Origin: Actinoplanes sp. SE50/110
Lineage (GTDB): Bacteria > Actinomycetota > Actinomycetes > Mycobacteriales > Micromonosporaceae
Assembly: GCF_900119315.1 (NCBI RefSeq)
Contig: NZ_LT827010.1
Location: 4,993,001-5,057,000 of the forward strand
Length of the DNA stretch: 64,000 bases
Direction: 5' to 3'
Made by a program: the position numbers and the translations under genes. The notes beneath the pieces are model-generated. The model was given only the letters and a program-made list of their open reading frames with translations. It was not told the origin of the DNA and ran no database searches. Positions within the stretch are counted from its first letter, which is position 1; the number at the start of each line of letters is the position of its first letter. Positions 8,101-15,045 of the stretch are shown piece after piece.

Positions 8101-8115
8101 GAGGAGGATGACACC

Positions 8116-9183
8116 GTGGAGCTGCTGACGATCGGCGCGTTCGCCCGGGCGGCGCGGCTGACACCCAAGGCCCTGCGGCTGTACGACGAGGTCGGCCTGC
8201 TGCCACCCAGGGCGGTCGATCCCGAATCCGGCTACCGGTTCTACCACCCGGACCAGCTGGACCGGGCCCGGCTGATCGCCCGGCTGCGCCGCATCGGGAT
8301 GCCCCTGGCCGGCATCCGGACGGTGTCCGACCTGGAACCCGGGGCGGCGGCCGACGCGGTCACCGCCTACTGGCGACAGGTCACCGCGGACACCGCGGCC
8401 CGCGCGCACCACGTCGCCCGCCTCGTCCAGCACCTGTCCCAGGAGGGCGTCACCATGCCGAACACCCATTCCACGCCGGCCATCCGCTACGCCGTACGCT
8501 GCGACCAGGGCCACGTCCGGGACACCAACGAGGACGTCGCCCACGCCGACGACCGGCTGCTCGCCGTCGCCGACGGCACCCGCGGCTCCGGCGCCGCCGC
8601 CAGTGCCGCCGCCGTCGACGCGCTGAAGAGCCTCGACCCGGCCGGCCGGCCCGCCGCCGAACTGCTCGCGCTGCTGGCCGCAACCGTGGACGGCGTCGAC
8701 CGCGCGATCCGCGCCACCGGCACCGCCGACGACCGGCCCGCCACCACCCTGACCGCGTTGCTGTTCGCCGGCCCCCGACTCGCCCTCGTGCACATCGGTG
8801 ACACCAGGGCCTACCTGCTGCGCGGCGGTGAACTCACGCAGCTCACCCAGGACCACACCTGGGTGCAGAGCCAGGTCGCGGCCGGCAGACTCAGCCCCGC
8901 CCAGGCCGCCACCCACCCGCAACGCGCGCTGCTCACCCGGGCGCTCGGCGGCGGCCCCCAGCCGGTCGAAGCCGACCTCGCCCTGCGCACCGTCCAGGCC
9001 GGCGACCGCTACCTGCTCTGCTCCGACGGCCTGTCCGCCGTCATCGGCCACGACGACCTGCACACCACACTGACCGAAACCGCCACCCCTGAACCGGCCG
9101 TCGACCGCCTCATCGACCTCGCCCACGCGGCGGGCGCCCCGGACAACATCGCCTGCCTCATCGCCGACGTCATCACCACCTGA
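8116..9183 (+). CDS. MerR regulator fused to a PP2C-type protein phosphatase
   Basis: 355 residues from GTG 8116, eight bases after GAGGAGG. Residues 1-75 are a MerR winged helix (LLTIGAFARAARLTPKALRLYDEVGLLPP, then Y-R-F-Y) and 75-112 a dimerisation coil. From residue 114 a PPM/PP2C phosphatase domain follows with QGHVRDTNEDV, LLAVADGTRG, GDTRAYLLRGGE, LLCSDGL and PDNIACL. The aspartates that bind metal in this family (VADG, SDG, DN) are present, although the usual DGMGGH box reads DGTRGS. An internal Shine-Dalgarno and ATG at the junction could yield a free phosphatase. The likely role is ligand-responsive transcription coupled to Ser/Thr dephosphorylation. It stands alone, downstream of its own MerR operator. 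Confidence 0.9.
   Translation: MELLTIGAFARAARLTPKALRLYDEVGLLPPRAVDPESGYRFYHPDQLDRARLIARLRRIGMPLAGIRTVSDLEPGAAADAVTAYWRQVTADTAARAHHVARLVQHLSQEGVTMPNTHSTPAIRYAVRCDQGHVRDTNEDVAHADDRLLAVADGTRGSGAAASAAAVDALKSLDPAGRPAAELLALLAATVDGVDRAIRATGTADDRPATTLTALLFAGPRLALVHIGDTRAYLLRGGELTQLTQDHTWVQSQVAAGRLSPAQAATHPQRALLTRALGGGPQPVEADLALRTVQAGDRYLLCSDGLSAVIGHDDLHTTLTETATPEPAVDRLIDLAHAAGAPDNIACLIADVITT
8441..8457 (+). promoter_or_regulatory. Internal ribosome-binding site and start at the MerR/PP2C junction
   Basis: AGGAGGG (8441-8447), a 7-nt spacer and an in-frame ATG (8455-8457, codon 114) lie exactly where the MerR part ends. Initiation here would make a stand-alone phosphatase of about 242 residues. The second MerR fusion has an equivalent site at 37741. 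Confidence 0.5.
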
Positions 9184-9440
9184 CGGCTCGGGCCGGTTCC
9201 TGGCCGGCAACCACGGCAGCGCCGGTACCCCCGGCAGGTCAGCCCGGGCCGCCACCACCTCACCCCACCGGCGGCACGGCCCGGGCGGCCGGACCGTCCC
9301 GTCCACGCGCTGCTCCGCCTCCCGCACGACGGTTCCACACGCCCACCACCGGAAACCCGGGCCTTCGACGTCGGGTCCCGGGGTGGCGGCACTGACCACG
9401 ACATCGATCCCTCCGCACCCCGCACTCAGGGAAGTGATCC

Positions 9441-9593
9441 ATGAGCCACGAGCCTGACCGACTGACCGCACCGACTCCATGGCCTGTCCGCAGCCACGAA
9501 CGTCGGCGCGACCGAGCACCGCGTAGCGCACGAGACATCGCCCGCCAGGCCCGGCGCGCCGAGGAACGCCGCCTGCATGGATACCGCGAGTAG
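9441..9593 (+). CDS. Possible small basic protein (50 aa)
   Basis: ATG 9441 to TAG 9593 encodes 50 residues rich in Arg and Glu (for example ERRRDRAPRSARDIARQARR), with GGGAAG about seven bases upstream. It lies between the PP2C fusion and a decayed methyltransferase. No homology is recognised and composition alone could produce such a frame. The rest of 9184-9652 shows no gene. Confidence 0.25.
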   Translation: MSHEPDRLTAPTPWPVRSHERRRDRAPRSARDIARQARRAEERRLHGYRE

Positions 9594-9652
9594 CTGGACC
9601 GCGCGGCACCGAACGCGGACCGCAGACACCCGGGCAGGCACCGGACGGCTGT

Positions 9653-10044
9653 CTGCTCCTGCAGGACTACGACCTGGGTACGGTCGGCGTGCTGCCGCCG
9701 CTCGACGTGGTGGACGCGATGACCCGGGTGGTGGTGGACGCGTTCGGGCGGCCGGCTGCGACGTGCGGGCCGGCAGCCGGTTGCCGTACCTGATGGCGAA
9801 GGCCGGGATCGGCGCGCCGGACGGCACCGACGTGGCCGGCCGGCGGCTCCCGGTCGGGCAGGACACGCCGATCCTGGAGAGCGTCTACCGCAGCCTGCTG
9901 CCGGTCGCGTGTGCGCACGGCATCACCACCCCGGAGGAGTCGGCGCGGTCGATCGCGGAGCTGCACCGCGCGACCGCCGCCGCCCCGGACCGCCATGTCC
10001 TGCTGCCGCTGCTGAACGGCGCCTGGCGGGTCAAGGGGGTCTGA
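9653..10044 (+). pseudogene. Frameshifted 3' relic of a SAM-dependent methyltransferase
   Basis: One frame reads LLLQDYDLGTVGVLPPLD then MTRVVVDAF (about 9653-9748). The neighbouring frame continues it as CDVRAGSRLPYLMAKAGIG through ITTPEESARSIAELHRAT to a stop at 10044. Together they match the C-terminal part of actinobacterial class I methyltransferases (post-motif strands and cap). A frame change near 9748-9755 and the absence of the N-terminal SAM-binding half mark it as a remnant. It ends convergently on the metallo-hydrolase gene. Confidence 0.65.
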
Positions 10045-10064
10045 CCGGCATGCCGGCCGGTCAG
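10041..10064. terminator. Bidirectional hairpin spanning two stop codons
   Basis: CTGACCGGC (10041-10049) and GCCGGTCAG (10056-10064) form a perfect 9-bp stem with a 6-nt loop. Both stop codons are inside it: TGA of the relic (10042-10044) and the minus-strand stop of the metallo-hydrolase (10061-10063). Confidence 0.55.
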
Positions 10065-10789
10065 CCGAACTGCACCCGGTCGCGCAGGCCGGCGGCGGTG
10101 AACGCCTTCTCCAGGGCGTCGCGACCCTCGGTGAAGTGCGCCCAGCTGTCGTGGTGCACCAGCACGACCTGCCGGGCGTCGAGGATGCGGGCCGCCTCGG
10201 CGGCCTGCTCGCTGTCCAGGGTGAGCAGGGCGCCGCCGAACAGGTCGGTGCGGACCGCGCCGGCGAACAGGATCGCGGCGTCGATCGGGCCGAGCCGGTC
10301 GGCGACCTGCTCGACGATTTCCAGGGCCGCGTTGTCGCCGCTGACGTACACGCTGGGCTGATCCTCCGCGGTCAGCACGAAGCCGATGACCGGGCCGGTG
10401 ACCGGCTCGCAGCCCTCCGGGCCGTGCCGGGCCGGGACCGCCGTGATCGTGACGTCGCCGATGGTCACCGACTCCCACGGGGTGAGGCCGCGCGCGGTGC
10501 CGCCGAGCCGCCGGGCGCCATCGGTGGTGGTGAGCGTGACCGGGACGTCGGCGAGCAGGGCGCGACCGGAGTCGTCGAGGTTGTCGGCGTGCTGGTCGTG
10601 GGAGAGCAGCACGGCGTCGATCCGGCCGAGGGCGGCGGGCCGGATCCTGGCCGGGGCGAGTTTGGTGAGTCGGGTGCCGCTCGGCGAGAGGTAGCTCTTC
10701 GGCTCGTCGAAGGTGGGGTCGGTGAGCAGGCGGAGCCCGGCGTACTCGAAGAGCGCGGTCGGGCCGCCGGCCGTCTGGACGTTGATCAT
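10061..10789 (-). CDS. UlaG-like metallo-beta-lactamase-fold hydrolase
   Basis: 242 residues from ATG 10789, with GAGGTG six bases upstream. It has the compact UlaG/metal-dependent hydrolase pattern: LFEYAGLRLLTDPTFD near the N-terminus, the metal-binding LLSHDQHADNLDD (H-x-x-H-x-D), AVPARHGPEG, VYVSGDNA and LVHHDSWAHF. These supply the His/Asp ligands of a binuclear site. The substrate is unknown; relatives act on lactones and phosphodiesters. It is divergent from an ABATE/CGNR regulator across a strong palindromic operator, which suggests it is the controlled target. Confidence 0.88.
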   Translation of the reverse strand: MINVQTAGGPTALFEYAGLRLLTDPTFDEPKSYLSPSGTRLTKLAPARIRPAALGRIDAVLLSHDQHADNLDDSGRALLADVPVTLTTTDGARRLGGTARGLTPWESVTIGDVTITAVPARHGPEGCEPVTGPVIGFVLTAEDQPSVYVSGDNAALEIVEQVADRLGPIDAAILFAGAVRTDLFGGALLTLDSEQAAEAARILDARQVVLVHHDSWAHFTEGRDALEKAFTAAGLRDRVQFG

Positions 10790-10796
10790 GTCGCAC

Positions 10797-10846
10797 CTCA
10801 CGGATAACAGTAGTGATATCCGTGAGGCTAGAGTTTGTCACGGATA
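10797..10846. promoter_or_regulatory. Operator with three TCACGGATA half-sites
   Basis: CTCACGGATA (10797-10806) and TATCCGTGAG (10817-10826) are perfect 10-bp inverted repeats 10 bp apart. A third copy, TCACGGATA, lies at 10838-10846 in direct orientation. They occupy the whole region between the divergent metallo-hydrolase and ABATE/CGNR genes. One repeat overlaps the hydrolase ribosome site, which suits repression. Confidence 0.7.
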
Positions 10847-10861
10847 GACGCAAGAGGTACC

Positions 10862-11434
10862 GTGAGAAACGTGATCGACACTGCGCCCGGGGCCGACCTG
10901 CATCCCGGGCTCGACCTGGCCAACAGCCGGCTCGTGGCCCCGGGCGGGGTGGTCACCGATCTGCTGGCCACGCCGGCGGAGGCGGGCGACTGGCTGATCG
11001 CGCGCGGGCTGGCGCCGGCCGGGGCACGACTGCAGGAGGTGTGCGCGGGCCGGCTGCGCGCGTTGCGCGGGGCCGTCCGGGAGCTGCTGGACGCATCCGT
11101 GCGCGGCGGCGAGCCGCCCCGCGCCGCCCTCGACGCGATCAACGCGGCGATCACCCGGGTGCCGACCGCGGAGGAGCTGCGGTGGAGCTCCGCCCGGGGG
11201 CTCCACCGGTCGGCGCCGCACCCGACGGACCAGGTGGTGGACCACGCGTTGGGGATCCTGGCCGCGGACGCCGCCGACCTGCTGACCGGCCCGGACGCGG
11301 ACCGGTTGACCGCCTGCGACTCCAGCCCCTGCCAGCGTTACCTGCTGCGCAGCGGGCGGCGGCAGTGGTGCTCGGTGCGCTGCGGGGACCGGGCGCGCGC
11401 CGCTCGCGCCTACGCCCGCCGCGCCGGTCGGTAG
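10862..11434 (+). CDS. ABATE-domain / CGNR zinc-finger regulator
   Basis: 190 residues from GTG 10862 (AAGAGG four bases upstream); TTG 10835 is an alternative. Residues about 10-130 match the stress-related ABATE domain (DLANSRLVAPGGVVTDLL, then an Arg-rich helix RLRALRGAVRELLD). The C-terminus is a CGNR-type zinc ribbon: CDSSPCQRYLL then RRQWCSVRCGDRARAARAYARR, with four Cys. The family is treated as transcriptional regulators of nearby enzymes. The divergent operator supports control of the metallo-hydrolase. nadE starts nine bases downstream and may be co-transcribed. Confidence 0.88.
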   Translation: MRNVIDTAPGADLHPGLDLANSRLVAPGGVVTDLLATPAEAGDWLIARGLAPAGARLQEVCAGRLRALRGAVRELLDASVRGGEPPRAALDAINAAITRVPTAEELRWSSARGLHRSAPHPTDQVVDHALGILAADAADLLTGPDADRLTACDSSPCQRYLLRSGRRQWCSVRCGDRARAARAYARRAGR

Positions 11435-11443
11435 GCTGCCGGC

Positions 11444-12253
11444 ATGAGTCAGGACATCGCTCGCGAACTGGGGGTCACCCCCACCTTCGACGCCACCGCG
11501 GAGATCACCCGCCGGGTGTCGTTCCTCGCCGGTGCGCTCGCCGCCAGCGGCACCCGCGCCCTGGTGCTGGGGATCAGCGGGGGCGTCGACTCGTCCACCG
11601 CGGGGCGGCTCTGCCAGCTCGCCGTCGAGCAGTCCCGGGCCGCCGGCCACGACGCCGAGTTCATCGCGATGCGGCTGCCCTACGGTGTGCAGTTCGACGA
11701 GGCCGACGCCCAGACCGCGCTCGCCTTCATCCGCCCCGACCGGGTCCTGACCGTCGACGTGCGCCCGGCCGCCGACGCCGCCCTGCAGGCCCTGCTGGCC
11801 GGCGGGATGACCACCCGGGACCACGCCCAGCAGGATTTCGTGCACGGCAACATCAAGGCCCGCGAGCGGATGATCGCGCAGTACGCGGTGGCGTCGGCGG
11901 TCGGCGGGCTGGTCGTCGGCACCGACCACGCGGCGGAGGCGGTCACCGGCTTCTTCACCAAACACGGTGACGGCGCCGCCGACCTGGTGCCGCTGACCGG
12001 CCTGACCAAACGCCGGGTCCGTGCCCTGGCGGCGGCGCTCGGCGCGCCCGACACGCTGGTGCGCAAGGTCCCGACGGCCGATCTGGAGACGCTGCGCCCC
12101 GGGCTGGCCGACGAGGACGCACTCGGATTCACCTACGACGACATCGACGACTTCCTGGAAGGGGCCGAGGTCAAGCCGGAGATCGCCGACGCGATCACCA
12201 CCCGCTTCCACCTCACCGCCCACAAGCGCCGGCTCCCCGCCGCCCCGGCCTGA
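11444..12253 (+). CDS. nadE: Ammonia-dependent NAD+ synthetase
   Basis: 269 residues, the length of the single-domain NH3-dependent NadE; no glutaminase domain is attached. The PP-loop ATP pyrophosphatase motif GISGGVDSS is at residues 43-51. DFVHGNIKARERMIAQY, GTDHAAEAVTGFFTKHGDGAADLVPL (here cited as one region, about 160-190) and the late PTADLE/PGLADEDALG loop are canonical. The enzyme amidates deamido-NAD+ to NAD+ in the cytoplasm. Mycobacteria and many actinobacteria use a glutamine-dependent NadE, so a second enzyme elsewhere in the genome is possible. It probably forms an operon with the upstream ABATE/CGNR gene. Confidence 0.95.
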   Translation: MSQDIARELGVTPTFDATAEITRRVSFLAGALAASGTRALVLGISGGVDSSTAGRLCQLAVEQSRAAGHDAEFIAMRLPYGVQFDEADAQTALAFIRPDRVLTVDVRPAADAALQALLAGGMTTRDHAQQDFVHGNIKARERMIAQYAVASAVGGLVVGTDHAAEAVTGFFTKHGDGAADLVPLTGLTKRRVRALAAALGAPDTLVRKVPTADLETLRPGLADEDALGFTYDDIDDFLEGAEVKPEIADAITTRFHLTAHKRRLPAAPA

Positions 12254-12320
12254 CACCGCCGGCCCGTCCGGCTCGATGCTGCGGCCGGAAACTGACCGCA
12301 ATGGCTGCCAGGCTGGCGGT

Positions 12321-12812
12321 ATGGACAGTGAGATCCTGGCGGCGGCGCCGGGCGGCGGCGCGGCACTCAACCCGTTCGTGATCGTGGACGACGCGGCCGG
12401 GTTCGTCGCGTTCGTCGTGGCGACCTTCGGGGTGCGCGAGACGGTGGCGGCCCGGACCGGGATGCCGGACGGGAGGCTGATCCACGCCGAGGTGCGCCTC
12501 GGGGTGGTCGACCTGATGGTGGCGGACCGGCTCGACGGCTGGCCGGCCCGGCCCGGGCTCTTCCAGCTGTGGGTGCGGGACGCCGCCGCGGTCCTGCGCC
12601 GCGGTGCGGCCCGCGGCGCCGAAGCCGTCACGCCGCCGACGCCGTTCTACGGTGAGCGGACCCTGGCCCGGATGCTCGATCCCTGGCAGAACCTCTGGTG
12701 GCTGTACGAGCCGGCACCCGGGCAGCCCGACCCCACGCCGGCCTGGGCGGGCGGCCCGGGCACGGTCTTCAGGACCCTGGACCGTGCCCTGAAGGGGCTC
12801 GGTCAGCGCTGA
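12321..12812 (+). CDS. VOC-family (PhnB-like) protein
   Basis: 163 residues from ATG 12321. NPFVIVDDAAGFVAFVVATFGVRET, then DGRLIHAEVRLGVVDLMVAD, then a late MLDPWQNLWWLYEP follow the PhnB/VOC two-module layout. The DP-W-Q-N-x-W-W-L strand corresponds to the usual DPFGHRW metal-loop position, but lacks His. Its 3' end overlaps the convergent SRPBCC gene by 10 bp. Relatives are often paired with ArsR/SRPBCC modules, as here. Confidence 0.82.
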   Translation: MDSEILAAAPGGGAALNPFVIVDDAAGFVAFVVATFGVRETVAARTGMPDGRLIHAEVRLGVVDLMVADRLDGWPARPGLFQLWVRDAAAVLRRGAARGAEAVTPPTPFYGERTLARMLDPWQNLWWLYEPAPGQPDPTPAWAGGPGTVFRTLDRALKGLGQR

Positions 12813-13282
12813 GACTCGTAGTGCTCCTTCAGGGACGGGTAGTAGTCGTCGAAGCTCGGCATCGGCGCGTCGGCACGGGCGGCGACCAGGGCGTCCAGGT
12901 AGTACTCCCAGCCGGGGCCGACCTCGCCGACACCGTCCAGCGTGGTGAGGTGCTGGGTGAAGGTGAGGGTGGTGACGCCGGCGGCCTCGGCCAGGGTCAT
13001 TTCCAGGCGCCAGCGGTCGGTCTCCTCGCCGGCGCAGACGGCGAGGCGGCGGGGCGGCTCGCAGGCGTCGATGGTCATGTCCATCCACGGCCGGCCCTCC
13101 TCGTGAGCCATCTGCACCTTGATGACACGGCCCGGGCCGGGCTCACCCCGCCACGGGCCGAACCATCGGGCGGTGCGATCGGATTCGGTCATGCTGGCCC
13201 AGACGTCGTCGATCGGCGCCCGGAACGTGCGGGTCAGCACCAGGTCGTCGCCGAGGAGACGGCCGGTCGGGGTCGGGCTCAT
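12803..13282 (-). CDS. SRPBCC (AHSA1-like) domain protein
   Basis: 159 residues. LVLTRTFRAPIDDVWASMTESDRTARW is the conserved start of the START/AHSA1 fold, and the TLTFTQHLTTLDGVGEVGPGWEYYLDAL segment forms the last strand and long C-terminal helix. The fold has a hydrophobic ligand cavity. The ATG overlaps the stop of the upstream ArsR gene by 4 bp, so the two are coupled. ArsR-SRPBCC pairs are common in actinobacteria, with unknown ligands. Confidence 0.88.
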   Translation of the reverse strand: MSPTPTGRLLGDDLVLTRTFRAPIDDVWASMTESDRTARWFGPWRGEPGPGRVIKVQMAHEEGRPWMDMTIDACEPPRRLAVCAGEETDRWRLEMTLAEAAGVTTLTFTQHLTTLDGVGEVGPGWEYYLDALVAARADAPMPSFDDYYPSLKEHYESQR

Positions 13283-13638
13283 GCGGACTCCTTCGCGGAA
13301 CGGTCGGGTGTGGCGGCGCGCCGCTCGCGCCGGGTGCGGTGCACCTCGGTCTCCAGGGCGTCGAGCCGGTGCTGCCAGCCGGACGGGCGGGTCAGCCGGG
13401 CGAGCCAGCCGGCGAGCTCGTCGAGCGGCTCGGTGACCAGCGTGTAGACCCGCCGGCGGCCCTCGACGGTGTCGCGGACCAGTCCCGCCTCCCGCAGGAC
13501 CCGCAGGTGCCGGCTCACGGCCGGCCTGCTGATCGCAAACCGGTCGGCGACCTGCCCGGCGGTCAGCGGGGTGGCGCGCAGCATCAGCAGGATCTCCCGC
13601 CGCACCGGATCCGCGATCGCCCCGGCCACCTCGTCCAC
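13279..13638 (-). CDS. ArsR-family regulator (paired with SRPBCC protein)
   Basis: 119 residues. It has a winged helix-turn-helix: VAGAIADPVRREILLMLRATPLTAGQVADRF, then ISRPAVSRHLRVLREAGLV and the wing EGRRRVYTL. No metal-site Cys pair (CxC) is present, so it is not a metalloregulator. The C-terminal helix is Arg-rich. It is translationally coupled to the downstream SRPBCC gene, whose product may act as ligand partner or target. Confidence 0.9.
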   Translation of the reverse strand: MDEVAGAIADPVRREILLMLRATPLTAGQVADRFAISRPAVSRHLRVLREAGLVRDTVEGRRRVYTLVTEPLDELAGWLARLTRPSGWQHRLDALETEVHRTRRERRAATPDRSAKESA

Positions 13639-13654
13639 ACCGGAAGCGTAACCA

Positions 13655-14190
13655 TCAGGTTACGCGTCTGGCAAGCCTGCGGTCCGCCGCCGACCCGGCG
13701 AGATTGCCGAGCCCGTAGGCGGCGGTCAGCACCCCGGCCGCCGACCCGGCGAGATTGCCGAGCCCGTAGGCGGCGGTCAGCACCCCGGCCGCCGCCGCGG
13801 CGACCCGGTACATCGGCGCCGCCGCGACCGCGGTGACCGGCAGCGCGGCCAGGGCGAAGGCGACCGTCACGGTCAGGTACAGGGTGCGTCGCAGGGTGCC
13901 CGACCGGACCATCAGGGTCAGTGTCCGCCCGGGCCGGGGCACCTCGGACGGCGTCCCGGCGGGCGGCGCGTACAGCAGCATCCGCACCAGCACCGCGGCC
14001 AGCGCGGTCGCCCCGGCCAGCAGCAGTGCCGCCGCGGCCGGGCCGGACCACGCCGAGACCGCGGCCACGACGGTCGGCCCCACCGTGCCGCCCGGCCCCC
14101 GTCGGCCGACCGGGCCATGGTGGCGGCCAGGACGTAGCGGGCGAGACCGCCGCGCCGGGCGAGCACGCCACCGGGCGAGGGACCGGTCAC
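13655..14190 (-). pseudogene. MFS transporter relic with internal deletion and frameshift
   Basis: A GTG at 14190 overlaps the DapA-like stop (GTGA). It opens a frame reading GGLARYVLAATMARSADGG, the usual first helix of an MFS exporter. The frame is then lost and a different frame continues as VVAAVSAWSGPAAAALLLAG to a stop at 13655. That segment belongs to mid-protein helices. Only about 175 codons remain of an expected 400, and the 3' part also carries a 51-bp tandem duplication. The retained overlap suggests it was once the last gene of the MocR/DapA operon. Confidence 0.6.
13686..13794. repeat. 51-bp direct tandem repeat (2.1 copies)
   Basis: The unit starting CGCCGACCCGGCGAG recurs exactly 51 bp later, with perfect identity over 13686-13794. 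In the relic's frame it duplicates 17 residues (GVLTAAYGLGNLAGSAA). A period divisible by three points to recent slippage or duplication. Confidence 0.9.
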
Positions 14191-15032
14191 CCGGCGAGGT
14201 CCAATGCGTCCACCACGGCGGCGACGCGGGTGCGGGCCGCGTCGTCGAGCCCGCGCAGCGGGTGGGGCAGGCAGGAGCGCCGGGCGAGCCCCAGCTGTTC
14301 GGCGATCGCCGCCATCACCCGCAGACTTCCGTGCGCCGCGAACAGGTCCCACAGCGGCGCCAGCCGGTCCGATCCGCCGGCGAGCACCGACTGCGCCGCC
14401 CGGGGAAGCGTCCCGCCGAGCACCGAGTACCAGACGTCGCACCCGTTCCCGATCCCGGCCGCCGCGTGCGCGTCCCCGGAGATCCCGATCGCCACGTGCG
14501 GCGGCAGCAGCCCGCGCAGGGTGGCCACCCGCGCGGCGGAGGCCGGCCCCGGAATCTTGATCGAGGCCACCCGCGGCAGGGCGGCGATGTCCGCGTACAG
14601 CTGATCGGTGAAGGTGAAGTGGGTCGTTCCCGGGTTGTCGTAGACGATCAGCGGCACCGACAGTTCCGCGACGACCGCCTCGAACAGCCCGTACACGTCG
14701 TCCGGGGTCAGCGGCTGGTAGCTCATCGGCGCCAGCAGCACCGCCGCCGCGCCGGCCTGCTGGGCGTCGGCCGCGGCGGCCAGCACCTGCGACGTACGCA
14801 GTGCTCCGATCCCGGCGAAGACCGGGATGTCCGCCGCGGCCGCTACCGCGAGCCGCACCGTCGCGGCGCGTTCCGCCCGGGTCAGGTACGGGTAGCTGCC
14901 GGTCGAGCCGAGCGCGGTGATCGAGTCGACGCGCGCGGCGGCGAGCCGGGCGACCAGCCCGGTGTACGCGTCGGCGTCGACCCGGTCGTCGGCGATCGGC
15001 GTGAGCGGGAAGGCGCTGAGCCCGTGGAACAT
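14187..15032 (-). CDS. DapA/NAL-superfamily aldolase
   Basis: 281 residues from ATG 15032. It is a TIM-barrel class I aldolase: AFPLTPI, ALGSTGSYPYLTRAER (the GTTGE-like turn reads GSTGS), PLIVYDNPGTTHF (YNxP motif with the proton-relay Tyr), and the Schiff-base lysine in RVASIKIPG. Departures from the DapA consensus argue against lysine biosynthesis and for a related keto-acid aldolase or dehydratase. It lies 13 bp downstream of the MocR gene, consistent with control by that regulator. Confidence 0.88.
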   Translation of the reverse strand: MFHGLSAFPLTPIADDRVDADAYTGLVARLAAARVDSITALGSTGSYPYLTRAERAATVRLAVAAAADIPVFAGIGALRTSQVLAAAADAQQAGAAAVLLAPMSYQPLTPDDVYGLFEAVVAELSVPLIVYDNPGTTHFTFTDQLYADIAALPRVASIKIPGPASAARVATLRGLLPPHVAIGISGDAHAAAGIGNGCDVWYSVLGGTLPRAAQSVLAGGSDRLAPLWDLFAAHGSLRVMAAIAEQLGLARRSCLPHPLRGLDDAARTRVAAVVDALDLAG

Positions 15033-15045
15033 GGTGGCGAGCCTT

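Noticed and set aside
6366..8111. 581-residue plus-strand frame across the SPFH gene and its neighbours
   Set aside because: It is out of frame with SPFH, Arg-rich, and spans several real genes and an intergenic region.
13686..13794. Possible CRISPR-like repeat
   Set aside because: The copies are directly abutting without spacers and lie inside a coding relic.
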